Source of the DNA: DATMER01 sp040349255
GTDB taxonomy: Bacteria > Acidobacteriota > Thermoanaerobaculia > Multivoradales > UBA5704
Direction of reading: 5' to 3'
DNA length: 64,000 bases
Assembly (NCBI GenBank): GCA_040349255.1
Contig: JBEQUE010000051.1
Coordinates: 8,996-72,995, forward strand
Below, piece after piece: positions 52,794 to 61,255 of the stretch (position 1 is the stretch's first letter; each line of letters starts with the position of its first letter). The position numbers and the translations under genes were made by a program. The notes under the pieces were generated by a model. It made no database searches. It was not told the DNA's origin and saw only the letters and a program-made list of their open reading frames with translations.

Positions 52794-53569
52794 TGCTCCG
52801 GACCGTCTGCGCCACCCGCTACGTGACCCCTCTCAAGGAGGGCGGCTCGCTGCCGGCGATCGTCGAGGCCGACGACCTCGGCATGTACGTGCTCAAGTTC
52901 CGCGGCGCGGGCCAGGGAACGCTCGCGCTGGTGGCCGAGCTGATCGCGGGCGAGATCGGCCGGACGCTCGGCTTCAAGGTGCCCGAGCTGGTCCTCATGG
53001 AGGTCGACGCTGCGCTCGGCCGCAACGAGGAGGACCCGGAGATCCGCGACCTCCTGAAGGGAAGCGTGGGGATCAACCTGGCGCTCGACTACCTGCCGGG
53101 CTCGGCCACGTTCGACGCCGCGGCCGACCGCGTCGAGGCCGATCTCGCCGCGGACACGGTCTGGTTCGACGCCTTCGTCACCAACGTGGACCGCACGCCG
53201 CGCAACCCCAATCTGCTCTGGTGGCACCGCACGCTCTACCTGATCGACCACGGCGCCGCGCTCTACTTCCATCACAGTTGGCCCAGCCTGGAGACCATGG
53301 CCGAGAGCCGCTTCGCGGCGGTCCGCGACCACGTGCTGCTGCCCTGGGCGAGCCCGCTCGAAGAGGCCGACCGGCGCCTGCGTCCGAAGCTCGGCGAGGA
53401 CCTGTTCCGGGAGATCGTCGGGCAGATCCCGGAGGACTGGCTGGTGCCGGAAGGCAGCTCCGACTCCCCGACCGACCGCCGCGCCGGCTACGTCGACTTC
53501 CTGACGCGACGTCTGATGTCGCCCGGGTTCCTGGAGGAGGCGGTGAATGCCCGCACGAAGCTCGTTTGA
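52793..53569 (+). CDS. HipA-like kinase
   Basis: 258-aa protein with the HipA C-terminal kinase fold: ATP-binding Lys in MYVLKFRGAGQGTLALVAEL, catalytic Asp/Asn in AFVTNVDRTPRNPNLLWW, and the metal-binding Asp in YLIDHGAAL. It lacks the HipA N-terminal domain and has no HipB antitoxin beside it. Paired instead with a DUF3037 gene that overlaps by 23 nt, an arrangement I recall as recurrent. Target unknown; a serine/threonine kinase role is inferred. Confidence 0.8.
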   Translation: MLRTVCATRYVTPLKEGGSLPAIVEADDLGMYVLKFRGAGQGTLALVAELIAGEIGRTLGFKVPELVLMEVDAALGRNEEDPEIRDLLKGSVGINLALDYLPGSATFDAAADRVEADLAADTVWFDAFVTNVDRTPRNPNLLWWHRTLYLIDHGAALYFHHSWPSLETMAESRFAAVRDHVLLPWASPLEEADRRLRPKLGEDLFREIVGQIPEDWLVPEGSSDSPTDRRAGYVDFLTRRLMSPGFLEEAVNARTKLV

Positions 53570-53954
53570 CTACGCGGTCATCCGGGTGGTGCCGCGCGTC
53601 GAGCGCGGCGAGAGCATCAACGCTGGCGTCATCCTCTTCTGCCTGGGGAAGGATTTCCTCAAGGCCCGCGTCGAGGTCGACGAGCCGCGCCTGCGCGCGC
53701 TCTGGCCCGGGATCGACATGGACCTCGTGCGCCGGCACCTCGAAGCCATCCCGAAGATCTGCGACGGAGCGCCCGACGCCGGTCCGATCGGGCGCCTGAC
53801 GCTGCGCGAGCGCTTCCGCTGGCTGGTGGCGCCGCGCAGCACGATCATCCAGGTCTCGCCGGTCCACGCCGGGCTCTGCGACCACCCGGAGAAGGCGCTC
53901 GACGACCTGTTCCACAAGGCGGTGCGGCTACCCGGAGGGGCTCAGGACGGATAG
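53547..53954 (+). CDS. DUF3037 protein
   Basis: 135-aa protein: FDYAVIRVVPRVERGESINAG, VILFCLGKDFLKARVE and FRWLVAPRSTIIQVSPVHAGLC are the DUF3037 hallmarks. Starts inside the HipA-like gene (23-nt overlap), implying coupled expression and perhaps a complex. Its last 13 nt overlap the convergent gene at 53942. Confidence 0.83.
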   Translation: MPARSSFDYAVIRVVPRVERGESINAGVILFCLGKDFLKARVEVDEPRLRALWPGIDMDLVRRHLEAIPKICDGAPDAGPIGRLTLRERFRWLVAPRSTIIQVSPVHAGLCDHPEKALDDLFHKAVRLPGGAQDG

Positions 53955-54439
53955 CGGGTGAAGCTGTAGAACTCCATGCCGGCGGGCCCGATGCCGCCCA
54001 TGTCCTCGATCCAGCCGAGGGCGGCCGAGCCTCCCGCATACCCGCGCGGCAGCTCGGCGTAGGTGAAGCCCTCGAAGACCCAGCCGAGCGCGCGGCGGCG
54101 CAGCTCCAGGGTGACCAGGGCGCTGGTCTGGATCTCCTCCCAGGCCTCGACGTCCAGCCAGGAGAGGTCGATCAGGTAGGTCGCGAGCGCCGCGGACTCC
54201 TGGAAGTCGAGCTCCTCGACCCGCACGAGATGGAGCGCCGGCCGGTCGATCCTCGGCTCCAGCTCCAGCAGCCGGGCGAGAAAGACCTCCCGCTCCAGGA
54301 AGCGGCCCTTCACGTTGAACGACCGGACCCTCGCGAAGAGTCCCTCCAGCCGGGGGCGGGATTTCGCCTCCAGCCCCTCCTGGGCCTGAAGCAGAAGGTC
54401 CCGCAGCCGCGCCAGCACGGCGGCGTCCGGATCTCTCAT
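53942..54439 (-). CDS. Hypothetical protein at the end of the glycan operon
   Basis: 165-aa soluble protein: an N-terminal helical part (AAVLARLRDLLLQAQEGLEA) then an alpha+beta body (FNVKGRFLEREVFLARLLEL, WLDVEAWEEIQTSALVTLEL, WVFEGFTYAELPRGYAGG). No recognised catalytic motif or membrane segment. ATG overlaps the stop of the DegT aminotransferase gene (ATGA), so it belongs to the long minus-strand operon. Confidence 0.6.
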   Translation of the reverse strand: MRDPDAAVLARLRDLLLQAQEGLEAKSRPRLEGLFARVRSFNVKGRFLEREVFLARLLELEPRIDRPALHLVRVEELDFQESAALATYLIDLSWLDVEAWEEIQTSALVTLELRRRALGWVFEGFTYAELPRGYAGGSAALGWIEDMGGIGPAGMEFYSFTRYPS

Positions 54440-55620
54440 GGTCTCTCTCCGATCTTCTCCCGGATGCGGCCCGCGGCCTCGTGGATGCGGCAGATGCAGT
54501 CACAGATCCGGCTCACCTCGTCCTCCTCCTGATGGGAGCTGATCGGCAGGCAGAGGACCGAGCCCGCGACCGCCTCCGCCGTCCGCGGCCGCCGGCCGGG
54601 CGATACTGCGTCGCGCAGCCCCGGATGGGCCGACAGGTCCGGCGACAGCATGGCACGGCCGAGCACGTTGTCCGCCGCCAGCGCCGCCAAGAGCCCGTCC
54701 CGGCTCAGCCCGAACCGCTCGCTCACGCGGACCGCGAAATTGACGTGGTTGGACCGGTCGCCAGGATCGGTCCTCTGGAAACCCAGGCCCGGCACGCCTC
54801 CCAGGCGCTCCCGGTACAGCCCGGCCAATCCCGCTCTATGCCCGATCCAGGACTCCAGCCGGTCCATCCCCCACAGCCCCAGGATGGCCGGGATCTCCGC
54901 CATCTTGCCGTTGATGCCGCCCGGGCTGCGAACCACCCGGTCCTCGCCGAGGCCGAAGTTGAGCCGTTGCCGGGCCTCGCGGGCCAGCGACTCGTCGCGG
55001 GTGGCGATCAGACCGCCCTCGCCGCATGCCACGAGCTTGGTGGCGTGCAGGCTGACGGCCTCGGCATCGCCGAAGCCTCCCACCTTCCTGCCGCGCCGCT
55101 CGCTGCCCAGACCATGCGCGGAATCATAGATTACCCGGCATCCGGAAGCCGCCGCCAGCGCCTCCAGCTCCTCGGCCCGGGGCGGGGTTCCATAGACGTT
55201 GACCGGCACCACGCAGTCCACCCCGCCGAGAACGTCCGGAGCGAGGGCCTCCGGAGCCAGGCACCAGGAGCCCTCGTCCACGTCGGCGAGCACCGCCCGG
55301 CCGCCCTGGACGGCGAACGCTTGGACGGTGGCCGGGAAGGTGTAGGCGGGCACCAGCGCGCGGGCGCCCGGCCCCAGCAGGCAGCCCGCCGCGAGTTGGA
55401 GCGCCGTGGTGCCGCTCGCCACGCAGACGCAATGCACCCCGAGGTACTCCTCCAGGCGCTCCTCCAGCCGGCGCACGAACGGCCCGTGGTTGGTGAGGCA
55501 GCGGTTGTCCAGAGCCGCCCGGAGAGGCTCGGCGATCTCCGAGAGGTCCGGCAGGGTGGACTGGACGTGGAGGATGGGCCGCGGGAACGCCGGAACGCCG
55601 CTCAGGATCCCCGGCTTCAT
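54436..55620 (-). CDS. DegT/DnrJ/EryC1-family sugar aminotransferase
   Basis: 394-aa PLP enzyme that transaminates nucleotide-linked keto-sugars. The PLP Lys is Lys195 in VSLHATKLVACGEGGLI; CVASGTTALQLA binds the phosphate and VIYDSAHGLGS supplies the Asp. The start NHGPFVRRLEERLEEYLGV fits the family. ATG 55620 overlaps the preceding glycosyltransferase stop. It would install an amino group on a sugar used by the neighbouring glycosyltransferases. Confidence 0.88.
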   Translation of the reverse strand: MKPGILSGVPAFPRPILHVQSTLPDLSEIAEPLRAALDNRCLTNHGPFVRRLEERLEEYLGVHCVCVASGTTALQLAAGCLLGPGARALVPAYTFPATVQAFAVQGGRAVLADVDEGSWCLAPEALAPDVLGGVDCVVPVNVYGTPPRAEELEALAAASGCRVIYDSAHGLGSERRGRKVGGFGDAEAVSLHATKLVACGEGGLIATRDESLAREARQRLNFGLGEDRVVRSPGGINGKMAEIPAILGLWGMDRLESWIGHRAGLAGLYRERLGGVPGLGFQRTDPGDRSNHVNFAVRVSERFGLSRDGLLAALAADNVLGRAMLSPDLSAHPGLRDAVSPGRRPRTAEAVAGSVLCLPISSHQEEDEVSRICDCICRIHEAAGRIREKIGERP

Positions 55621-56789
55621 GCCGCCACCGCCCGCTCCGCCGCGTCGCGCACGAGGTCGGCGAGGAGCGCGGCGCCATGGCGCACGGGGCTCTCCAGCCG
55701 GTCCAGGTCCTCCACCCAGGCCGGCCGCGGGCGCTCGGCCATCCAGGACCGGGCCAGGGCGAGGGCGTCCTCCCATCCGGAAAGATAGTGGACGTACGGG
55801 CGCAGGTCGTCGTCCAGGAAGCACTCGGGCACGCCGCCGGCCACGGGCACGGCGATCGCCGGCGTGCCCACGGCCAGGGTCTCCACGATCTGCTGGAAGC
55901 CGTTCTTGCAGAAGACCAGCGCCGAGGAGGCGAGGCAGGCGCGGAACTCCCCGTCGGTCGGGAACGGCACGAAGCTCAGCCGCCGGCCGGCGGCGCGCTC
56001 CGCGAAGTCGCGGCGCTGGGCGTCGGAAAGCCCGGTCGAGATCAGGCGCGCCGTGGTGCCGGCGGGCAGGCGGGCCAGGAAGTCGAGGCCCAGGCGGGCG
56101 ATGTGCGGGTCGTAGCCGAAGATCGTCAGGTCCGTCCGTTCCGCCGGCGCGGCAGGCGCGCCTGGCAGCAACGGCGGCGCCACGGCCAGGCTCGGAGAGA
56201 GGCGTCCCAGCCGGCCGTCGAACGGGATGCCCACGAGGAGCCAGCGGTCGACCTGGGGCGAGGAGCGGGCCAGCGACTCGTGCTGCCAGCGGCTCAGGTG
56301 GTCGTCGATGCCGACCTGCGGGATGCCGAGCTCGCGGGCCACCCGCGACGCCCGCCGGAGCAGGCCGTTCAGCGGGTTGTCGCCGAGCACGACGACGTCG
56401 GGCCGCAACCGGGCCAGGAGGCGGCGCAGGGCGTGGGCCTGGTAGAGCAGCGGCAGCCCCTGGCCGAGCGCCACCCGCGGCAGGTTCAGGGCCGGCAGGG
56501 CGGAGAGACGGTCGGACGCCCGCCAGAAGCGCTCGCCGGCGGCCATCCGCCACGGCCCCTCCAGCCGGCCCCAGGAGTCGTAGCGCGGCAGGCGCGCGGC
56601 GACCTCGCGCACCAGCGGGTCCTGGCGGAAGACCGGCCCGGAGTGGATCCAGAGCGGCTCGATCTCCTCTGCCGGCAGGCACGCGACGAGGCGCAGGCAG
56701 CGCTTGAGCGCGCCGATCATGGACGGGCCGACCCCCGGCGCCGCCAGCATCGAGTAGGTGACGAAGAGGGCGCGGACCGGACCGCTCAC
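55617..56789 (-). CDS. Glycosyltransferase, GT-B type (tandem paralogue 2)
   Basis: 390-aa enzyme beginning MSGPVRALFVTYSMLAAPGVG (GTG 56789) and carrying, near the C-terminus, LVFCKNGFQQIVETLAVGTP, a GT1/GT28-like donor-site segment with Glu. LTIFGYDPHIARLGL and CFLDDDLRPYVHYLSGWEDA match the upstream gene throughout, so the two are tandem duplicates. No signal or membrane helices. Donor and acceptor unknown. Confidence 0.75.
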   Translation of the reverse strand: MSGPVRALFVTYSMLAAPGVGPSMIGALKRCLRLVACLPAEEIEPLWIHSGPVFRQDPLVREVAARLPRYDSWGRLEGPWRMAAGERFWRASDRLSALPALNLPRVALGQGLPLLYQAHALRRLLARLRPDVVVLGDNPLNGLLRRASRVARELGIPQVGIDDHLSRWQHESLARSSPQVDRWLLVGIPFDGRLGRLSPSLAVAPPLLPGAPAAPAERTDLTIFGYDPHIARLGLDFLARLPAGTTARLISTGLSDAQRRDFAERAAGRRLSFVPFPTDGEFRACLASSALVFCKNGFQQIVETLAVGTPAIAVPVAGGVPECFLDDDLRPYVHYLSGWEDALALARSWMAERPRPAWVEDLDRLESPVRHGAALLADLVRDAAERAVAA

Positions 56790-57955
56790 GCCGTCCGCCC
56801 GCGCGCCGTCAGGGGCTCCGCCGCCGAGCGCTCCAGGAATTCGAGGAAGAGGCCGGCCGAATGGCGGGCCATGTCGGGGATGCCGGCGAGGGCGGACGTC
56901 CACGGCATGGCCGGGCGCTCGGACATCCAGCCCCGGGCCAGGCCGACCGCGTCGTCCCAGAGGCCCTGGTCCGGCGGCAGGTAGCGGGTGAAGCGCAGGA
57001 TCTCCTCGCTCAGGAAGCATCCCGGAACGCCGGAGCCCTCCGACACGATGACCGGCGTGCCCACGGCCAGGCACTCCACGATCTGCTGGAAGCCGTTCTT
57101 GCAGACCACGAGCGACGAGCCCTCCAGGGAGGCGCGGTAGTCCGCCTCGTCCGGCATCGGCGCGAACAGGAGTCGCGCCCCGCCGGCCTGCCGGCGGTAG
57201 CGCTCCCGGACCTCCTCCGGCAGGGGCGGGCCGAGGAGCCGGGCCACGGTGCCCGCCGGCAGGAGCCCGGCCAGGGTCACGCCGTCCTCCCCCACCTTCG
57301 GGTCGTAGCCGAGGATCGTCACGTCCGCGCGCTCGGAAGCGGGTCCCGGAGAGGGCGCCAGGAGGGGAGGAGCCAGCAGGATGCGCTCGCCCTGCCACCC
57401 CCGCTCGCCCCGGTAGGGCAGCCCGAGGAGGAACCAGCGCTCGATCTGCGGCGAGCCGCGGATCAGCTCGTCCGGGTGCCCCGGTTCCATGTAGTTGTCC
57501 ATGGCGACCTGCGGCAGGCCGAGCTCCTGCGCGACCTCCGAGGCCTCGAGCAGGAAGCCGGCGAGCGGGCTCTCCATCAGCACGACGAGATCGGGCCGCA
57601 GCTTCGAGAACAGCCGGGTCAGCCGCGGCTTCTCGGAGCGGCCCGGGGGGTGCCAGGCCTTCCCAACGCGCCAGCGGAGCCGTCCCAGGCGCGGGCGCAG
57701 CCACGCCCCCGGCGCGTTGAGACACTCCCCCGACGGGGCGTAGCGGTTGAGCCGCGGCAGCCACTCGCGGACCATGGGGTCGTGCTCGGGCAGGTACCCG
57801 CCGTGGAGCCAGTGCACCTCCACGGCCTCGGGCGGCAGGTACCGGACCAGGCGCAGGAAGCGCTTGAGCACGCCGATGATGGCCGACTGCCCGGCGCTGG
57901 GCGCGAAGGAATAGGTCACGAAGACGGCGCGGAGCGGACGTTCCCGGTTACTCAT
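56786..57955 (-). CDS. Glycosyltransferase, GT-B type (tandem paralogue 1)
   Basis: 389-aa paralogue of the next gene: RAVFVTYSFAPSAGQSAIIG, LVVCKNGFQQIVECLAVGTP and GCFLSEEILRFTRYLPPDQG align with its counterpart. I prefer ATG 57955 (GAGG 5 nt upstream) over the GTG one codon earlier. Its stop overlaps the next GTG. Lies 10 nt after the FAAL-ACP-PlsC gene. Confidence 0.75.
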   Translation of the reverse strand: MSNRERPLRAVFVTYSFAPSAGQSAIIGVLKRFLRLVRYLPPEAVEVHWLHGGYLPEHDPMVREWLPRLNRYAPSGECLNAPGAWLRPRLGRLRWRVGKAWHPPGRSEKPRLTRLFSKLRPDLVVLMESPLAGFLLEASEVAQELGLPQVAMDNYMEPGHPDELIRGSPQIERWFLLGLPYRGERGWQGERILLAPPLLAPSPGPASERADVTILGYDPKVGEDGVTLAGLLPAGTVARLLGPPLPEEVRERYRRQAGGARLLFAPMPDEADYRASLEGSSLVVCKNGFQQIVECLAVGTPVIVSEGSGVPGCFLSEEILRFTRYLPPDQGLWDDAVGLARGWMSERPAMPWTSALAGIPDMARHSAGLFLEFLERSAAEPLTARGRTA

Positions 57956-57965
57956 CACGGCCTCG

Positions 57966-60563
57966 CTAGAGCAGCCTCGCGAAACCCCGGCCGGCGTCGA
58001 ACCGCAGCGGGTTGTCGGCCAGGGCCGCCAGGTCCCGGTGAAGCTCCCGGCAGCGCGCCTCCAGCAGCCGGGCGCGAGCGTCCGCCGGCCCGGGAGCCTC
58101 GGGGAGGACCACCGGCGCGCCGACCTTCAGGTAGAGCTGCGGCCGCGGCGTGCTCAGGACGTGGAGATGGCAGGCCACCGGCACGAAGTCCACGCCGGGG
58201 CAGCGGGCGTGGAGCCAGCCGACGCCGTCCTGGAAGCGGATCTCCTCCCGCTCCGGCCGGACCTTGCCTTGCGGATAGATGTAGAGCGCCGCGCCCTCGC
58301 CGCGCAGGAAGTCCGCGGCGTAGCCCAGGGCGGCGGCCCGCAGCGTCCTGTCCTTCCCGACCGAGAAGACGCCCGCGGCCTGGAACAGCCGCCGCAGGGT
58401 CCCGCGGCTCGCCATGACGTCGTGGGACATCATGTAGCGCGCCCGCTGGCGGAAGACGAAGGAGTCGAGCAGCAGCGGGACGAGGTAGTCCCACCACGAG
58501 GAGTGGTTGAGGAAGTAGACGGTCCTCGCGCTCCGTGACGCAGGGGCATAGTCTCGATCCAGCCACACGGCGTTGAAGTGACGCCGGAAAAGGTACCACA
58601 CCGGATAGCGGAGCAGGGCGAGGGCGAGCCGGCTCTCCCGCGCCGGCAGGAAGTCTCCGCTCGGTTCCGTGCCGGTCAGCCGGGCCGTCAGCTCCGCCAG
58701 GCTGGGGTCGCCGGCCAGGGCCGTCCAGGGGACCGGGCCGCCGGAACGGTCCTCGAGCGCGGCCATCAGCTCGGCCAGGCGGAGCGAGTCGAGGCCGTGG
58801 GACGAGAGCGGGCGCCGCGGATCGACGTCCCGGACCGGAACGCCGGTCCGGAGCGCCACCTGCTCCGCGAGCCAGCTCTCCGTGCCGGAAGAGACCGGAG
58901 CCCCGCCGCCGCTCTCCGGCTCCCACCGCAGGAGCACCGGCAGGGTCCCATCCAGCAGCGAGGCCCGGCAGAGGCGGCGCTGGACCTTGCCGCTGGAGGT
59001 CTTGGGCAGGCCGCGCGGCGCCAGCAGGGCCACCACGGCGGGCGTCACGCCGTGGGCCGACGCCACTTCGCGGGCCAGGCCGGCGGCCAGCTCCCGCGGG
59101 TCTCCCGGATCGGACACCTCGCAGGCGATCCCCACCGCCTCCTCGCCGTCCACCTCCAGCGGGAACGCCGCCACGCCGCCCGGCCGCACCGCCGGATCGC
59201 AGCGCTCCACGGTCAGCTCGACGTCCTGGGGGTGGAGGTTGCGTCCGCGGACGATGATCAGGTCCTTGAGGCGCCCGGCCACGAAGAGCTCGCCGTCGAC
59301 GAGGAACCCGAGGTCGCCGGTGCGCAGGAACGGCCCATCTCCGCTATCGCTCCCGCTCCCGGCGAGGCGCCCGGAGAAGACGCCTTCGCCGTCCTCTCTC
59401 CCGTGATACCCCGCCGCGACGCTGGGCCCGGAGAGCCAGATCTCCCCCATCTCGCCGGCAGCGCGGATTTCGCGGCTCTCCGGATCGACGATCTCCAGCC
59501 GCTGCCCGGCCAGGGTCCGGCCGCAGCTCACCAGCGTGCGCTCCGCGAGCCGGCGCACCACCGGCAGGCGGCCGGGCGGTCCGCCGGCGACGATCAGGGT
59601 GGCCTCCGCCATGCCGTAGCAGGGGTGGAGCGCCTCGCGGCGGAAGCCCCAGGGGGCGAAGGCGTCGGCGAAGCGCTCCAGGGTGTCGGGCCGCACCGGC
59701 TCCGAGCCGTTGTACGCCACCTGCCAGCAGCTCAGGTCGCAACCGCGCAGCTCCTCGGGCGAGATCTTCCGCGCGCAGCGGTCGAAAGCGGAGTTCGGGC
59801 CGCCGCTGGTGGTGACGCGGTAGCGCGAGACGGCCCGCAGCCAGCGCGCCGGCCGGGCCAGGAAATCGAAAGGGGACATGAGGATGCAGCCCATCCCCAT
59901 GTACAGCGGCTGCAGCAGGTTCCCGATCAGTCCCATGTCGTGGTAGAGCGGCAGCCAGCCCATGAGGATGGACTCCGGCGTGTGGCCGAACGCCTCGCGG
60001 ATCGCCTCCTGGTTGTGCAGGATGTTGCCGTGGGTGAGCCGGACGCCGCGCGGCGATGCGGTCGAGCCGGAAGTGTATTGCAGGATGGCGACGTCGTGGG
60101 CCGTCACCCCCAGGTCGGTCCAGCTCCCGGCCAGGCCGGCGGGCACCTCGCGCGGATCGACGCCCTGGATCCCGGCCGCGGCAGGATCGGCCTTCAGGGC
60201 CGAGAGGAGGGGCGCGGGCGCCAGGGCGAAGCCGGGCCGGACGTCGGCCAGCACGGCGCGGAGCCGCCGGATGGTGCGCTCCGACTCGGGCGGGTACAGG
60301 GGCACGGCCACGGCGCCGGCGTAGAGGCAGCCGAAGAGCGCCTTGACGAAGTCGAGCCCGGGGGGCTCCAGGACGGCGACCGGCCGGCCCGCGGCTCCCA
60401 GCTCCTGGAGGCGGGCGCCGACGGCGCGGGCCGCCTGGTCCAACTCGCCCAGGGTGAGGCGGGACTCCTCCTGCTCGCCGTCCAGCAGGAAGACGTAGGC
60501 GGTGTCCTCCGGGGACTCGGCCGCCCGCCGGCGCAGCAGGTCAACGAGCGTAGCGGGAGGCAT
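57966..60563 (-). CDS. Trifunctional fatty acyl-AMP ligase - ACP - acyltransferase (PlsC)
   Basis: 865-aa three-domain protein. Residues 1-560: adenylating FAAL/acyl-CoA synthetase with YTSGSTASPRG (163-173), WLPLYHDMGLIG, YGMAEATL, RTGDLGF, GRLKDLIIVRGRN and catalytic Lys in PKTSSGKVQRR. Residues 575-635: carrier protein with the phosphopantetheine Ser593 in SSHGLDSLRL. Residues 680-865: lysophosphatidate-type acyltransferase with LNHSSWWD (His687-x4-Asp692) and YPQGKVRPE in place of PEGTRS. The order suggests a free fatty acid is adenylated, loaded on the internal ACP and transferred to a hydroxyl of a lipid or sugar. It overlaps the methyltransferase gene by 23 nt. Confidence 0.88.
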   Translation of the reverse strand: MPPATLVDLLRRRAAESPEDTAYVFLLDGEQEESRLTLGELDQAARAVGARLQELGAAGRPVAVLEPPGLDFVKALFGCLYAGAVAVPLYPPESERTIRRLRAVLADVRPGFALAPAPLLSALKADPAAAGIQGVDPREVPAGLAGSWTDLGVTAHDVAILQYTSGSTASPRGVRLTHGNILHNQEAIREAFGHTPESILMGWLPLYHDMGLIGNLLQPLYMGMGCILMSPFDFLARPARWLRAVSRYRVTTSGGPNSAFDRCARKISPEELRGCDLSCWQVAYNGSEPVRPDTLERFADAFAPWGFRREALHPCYGMAEATLIVAGGPPGRLPVVRRLAERTLVSCGRTLAGQRLEIVDPESREIRAAGEMGEIWLSGPSVAAGYHGREDGEGVFSGRLAGSGSDSGDGPFLRTGDLGFLVDGELFVAGRLKDLIIVRGRNLHPQDVELTVERCDPAVRPGGVAAFPLEVDGEEAVGIACEVSDPGDPRELAAGLAREVASAHGVTPAVVALLAPRGLPKTSSGKVQRRLCRASLLDGTLPVLLRWEPESGGGAPVSSGTESWLAEQVALRTGVPVRDVDPRRPLSSHGLDSLRLAELMAALEDRSGGPVPWTALAGDPSLAELTARLTGTEPSGDFLPARESRLALALLRYPVWYLFRRHFNAVWLDRDYAPASRSARTVYFLNHSSWWDYLVPLLLDSFVFRQRARYMMSHDVMASRGTLRRLFQAAGVFSVGKDRTLRAAALGYAADFLRGEGAALYIYPQGKVRPEREEIRFQDGVGWLHARCPGVDFVPVACHLHVLSTPRPQLYLKVGAPVVLPEAPGPADARARLLEARCRELHRDLAALADNPLRFDAGRGFARLL

Positions 60564-61248
60564 GTCTCCACAGGGTCCGGAGGAGGCCTTCGGCGCGGTC
60601 TGGACGAAGGGCAGGCGGCCGCTCCTTCGGCAGGTGGTGGAACCAGCGGAAGGCGCCCGCGGCGCCGCGCTCCTCCCGCCGCACCACGGCGGCGTCGAGG
60701 CGCCCCTCCCAGTAGACCTCCACCAGCCGGGAGCGGCGCACGGCCGGGCTCTGCCAGTAGTCGCGGAAGCCCTCGTCCTCCAGGAGCCTGAGGATCTCGT
60801 ACTGGAGACCGAGGATGTCGCGCTCCTCGTCCTCCGCGATCTCGCGGAAGACCAGGCGGCCGCGCTCGTAATCCACCAGCCAGCGGTGGTCGGGCGAGTG
60901 GAAGACGCGCTCGATCCAGGAGGCCGGGCATTCGACGTAGCCGCGGCGCGCCACCCGCTCCAACTCGCGGCAGGCGGCGGCCGGGTCGGCCACGTGCTCC
61001 AGGACGTGGGTGCAGAAGACGAAGTCGAACGCCTTGTCGCGGAACGGGAGCGCCTGGACGTCGCCTTCGACAAAGGGCCGGTCGGGCTCGGGCATGGCGC
61101 CCAGCAGGCGCTGCGAGTCGTCCGTCCCGGTCAGGTCGCAGAGGTGGGTGGCGAGGGGGAACGGGAGGGCGCCGCAACCGGCGTCGAGCACCCGGTCTCC
61201 CGGCGCGAGGTCGAAGCGCTTGCGCAGCTCGGCGCGGCTGGCGTGCAT
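60541..61248 (-). CDS. SAM-dependent methyltransferase, class I
   Basis: 235-aa methyltransferase: SAM-binding VLDAGCGALPFPLATHL (motif I), EGDVQALPFRDKAFDFVFCT and HVLEHVADPAAACRELERVA. YVECPASWIERVFHSPDHRW resembles methyltransferases of surface polysaccharide clusters. Target (sugar, lipid) unknown. ATG 61248, 7 nt after the previous gene's stop. Confidence 0.85.
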   Translation of the reverse strand: MHASRAELRKRFDLAPGDRVLDAGCGALPFPLATHLCDLTGTDDSQRLLGAMPEPDRPFVEGDVQALPFRDKAFDFVFCTHVLEHVADPAAACRELERVARRGYVECPASWIERVFHSPDHRWLVDYERGRLVFREIAEDEERDILGLQYEILRLLEDEGFRDYWQSPAVRRSRLVEVYWEGRLDAAVVRREERGAAGAFRWFHHLPKERPPALRPDRAEGLLRTLWRHASRYAR

Positions 61249-61255
61249 GTCCGGG

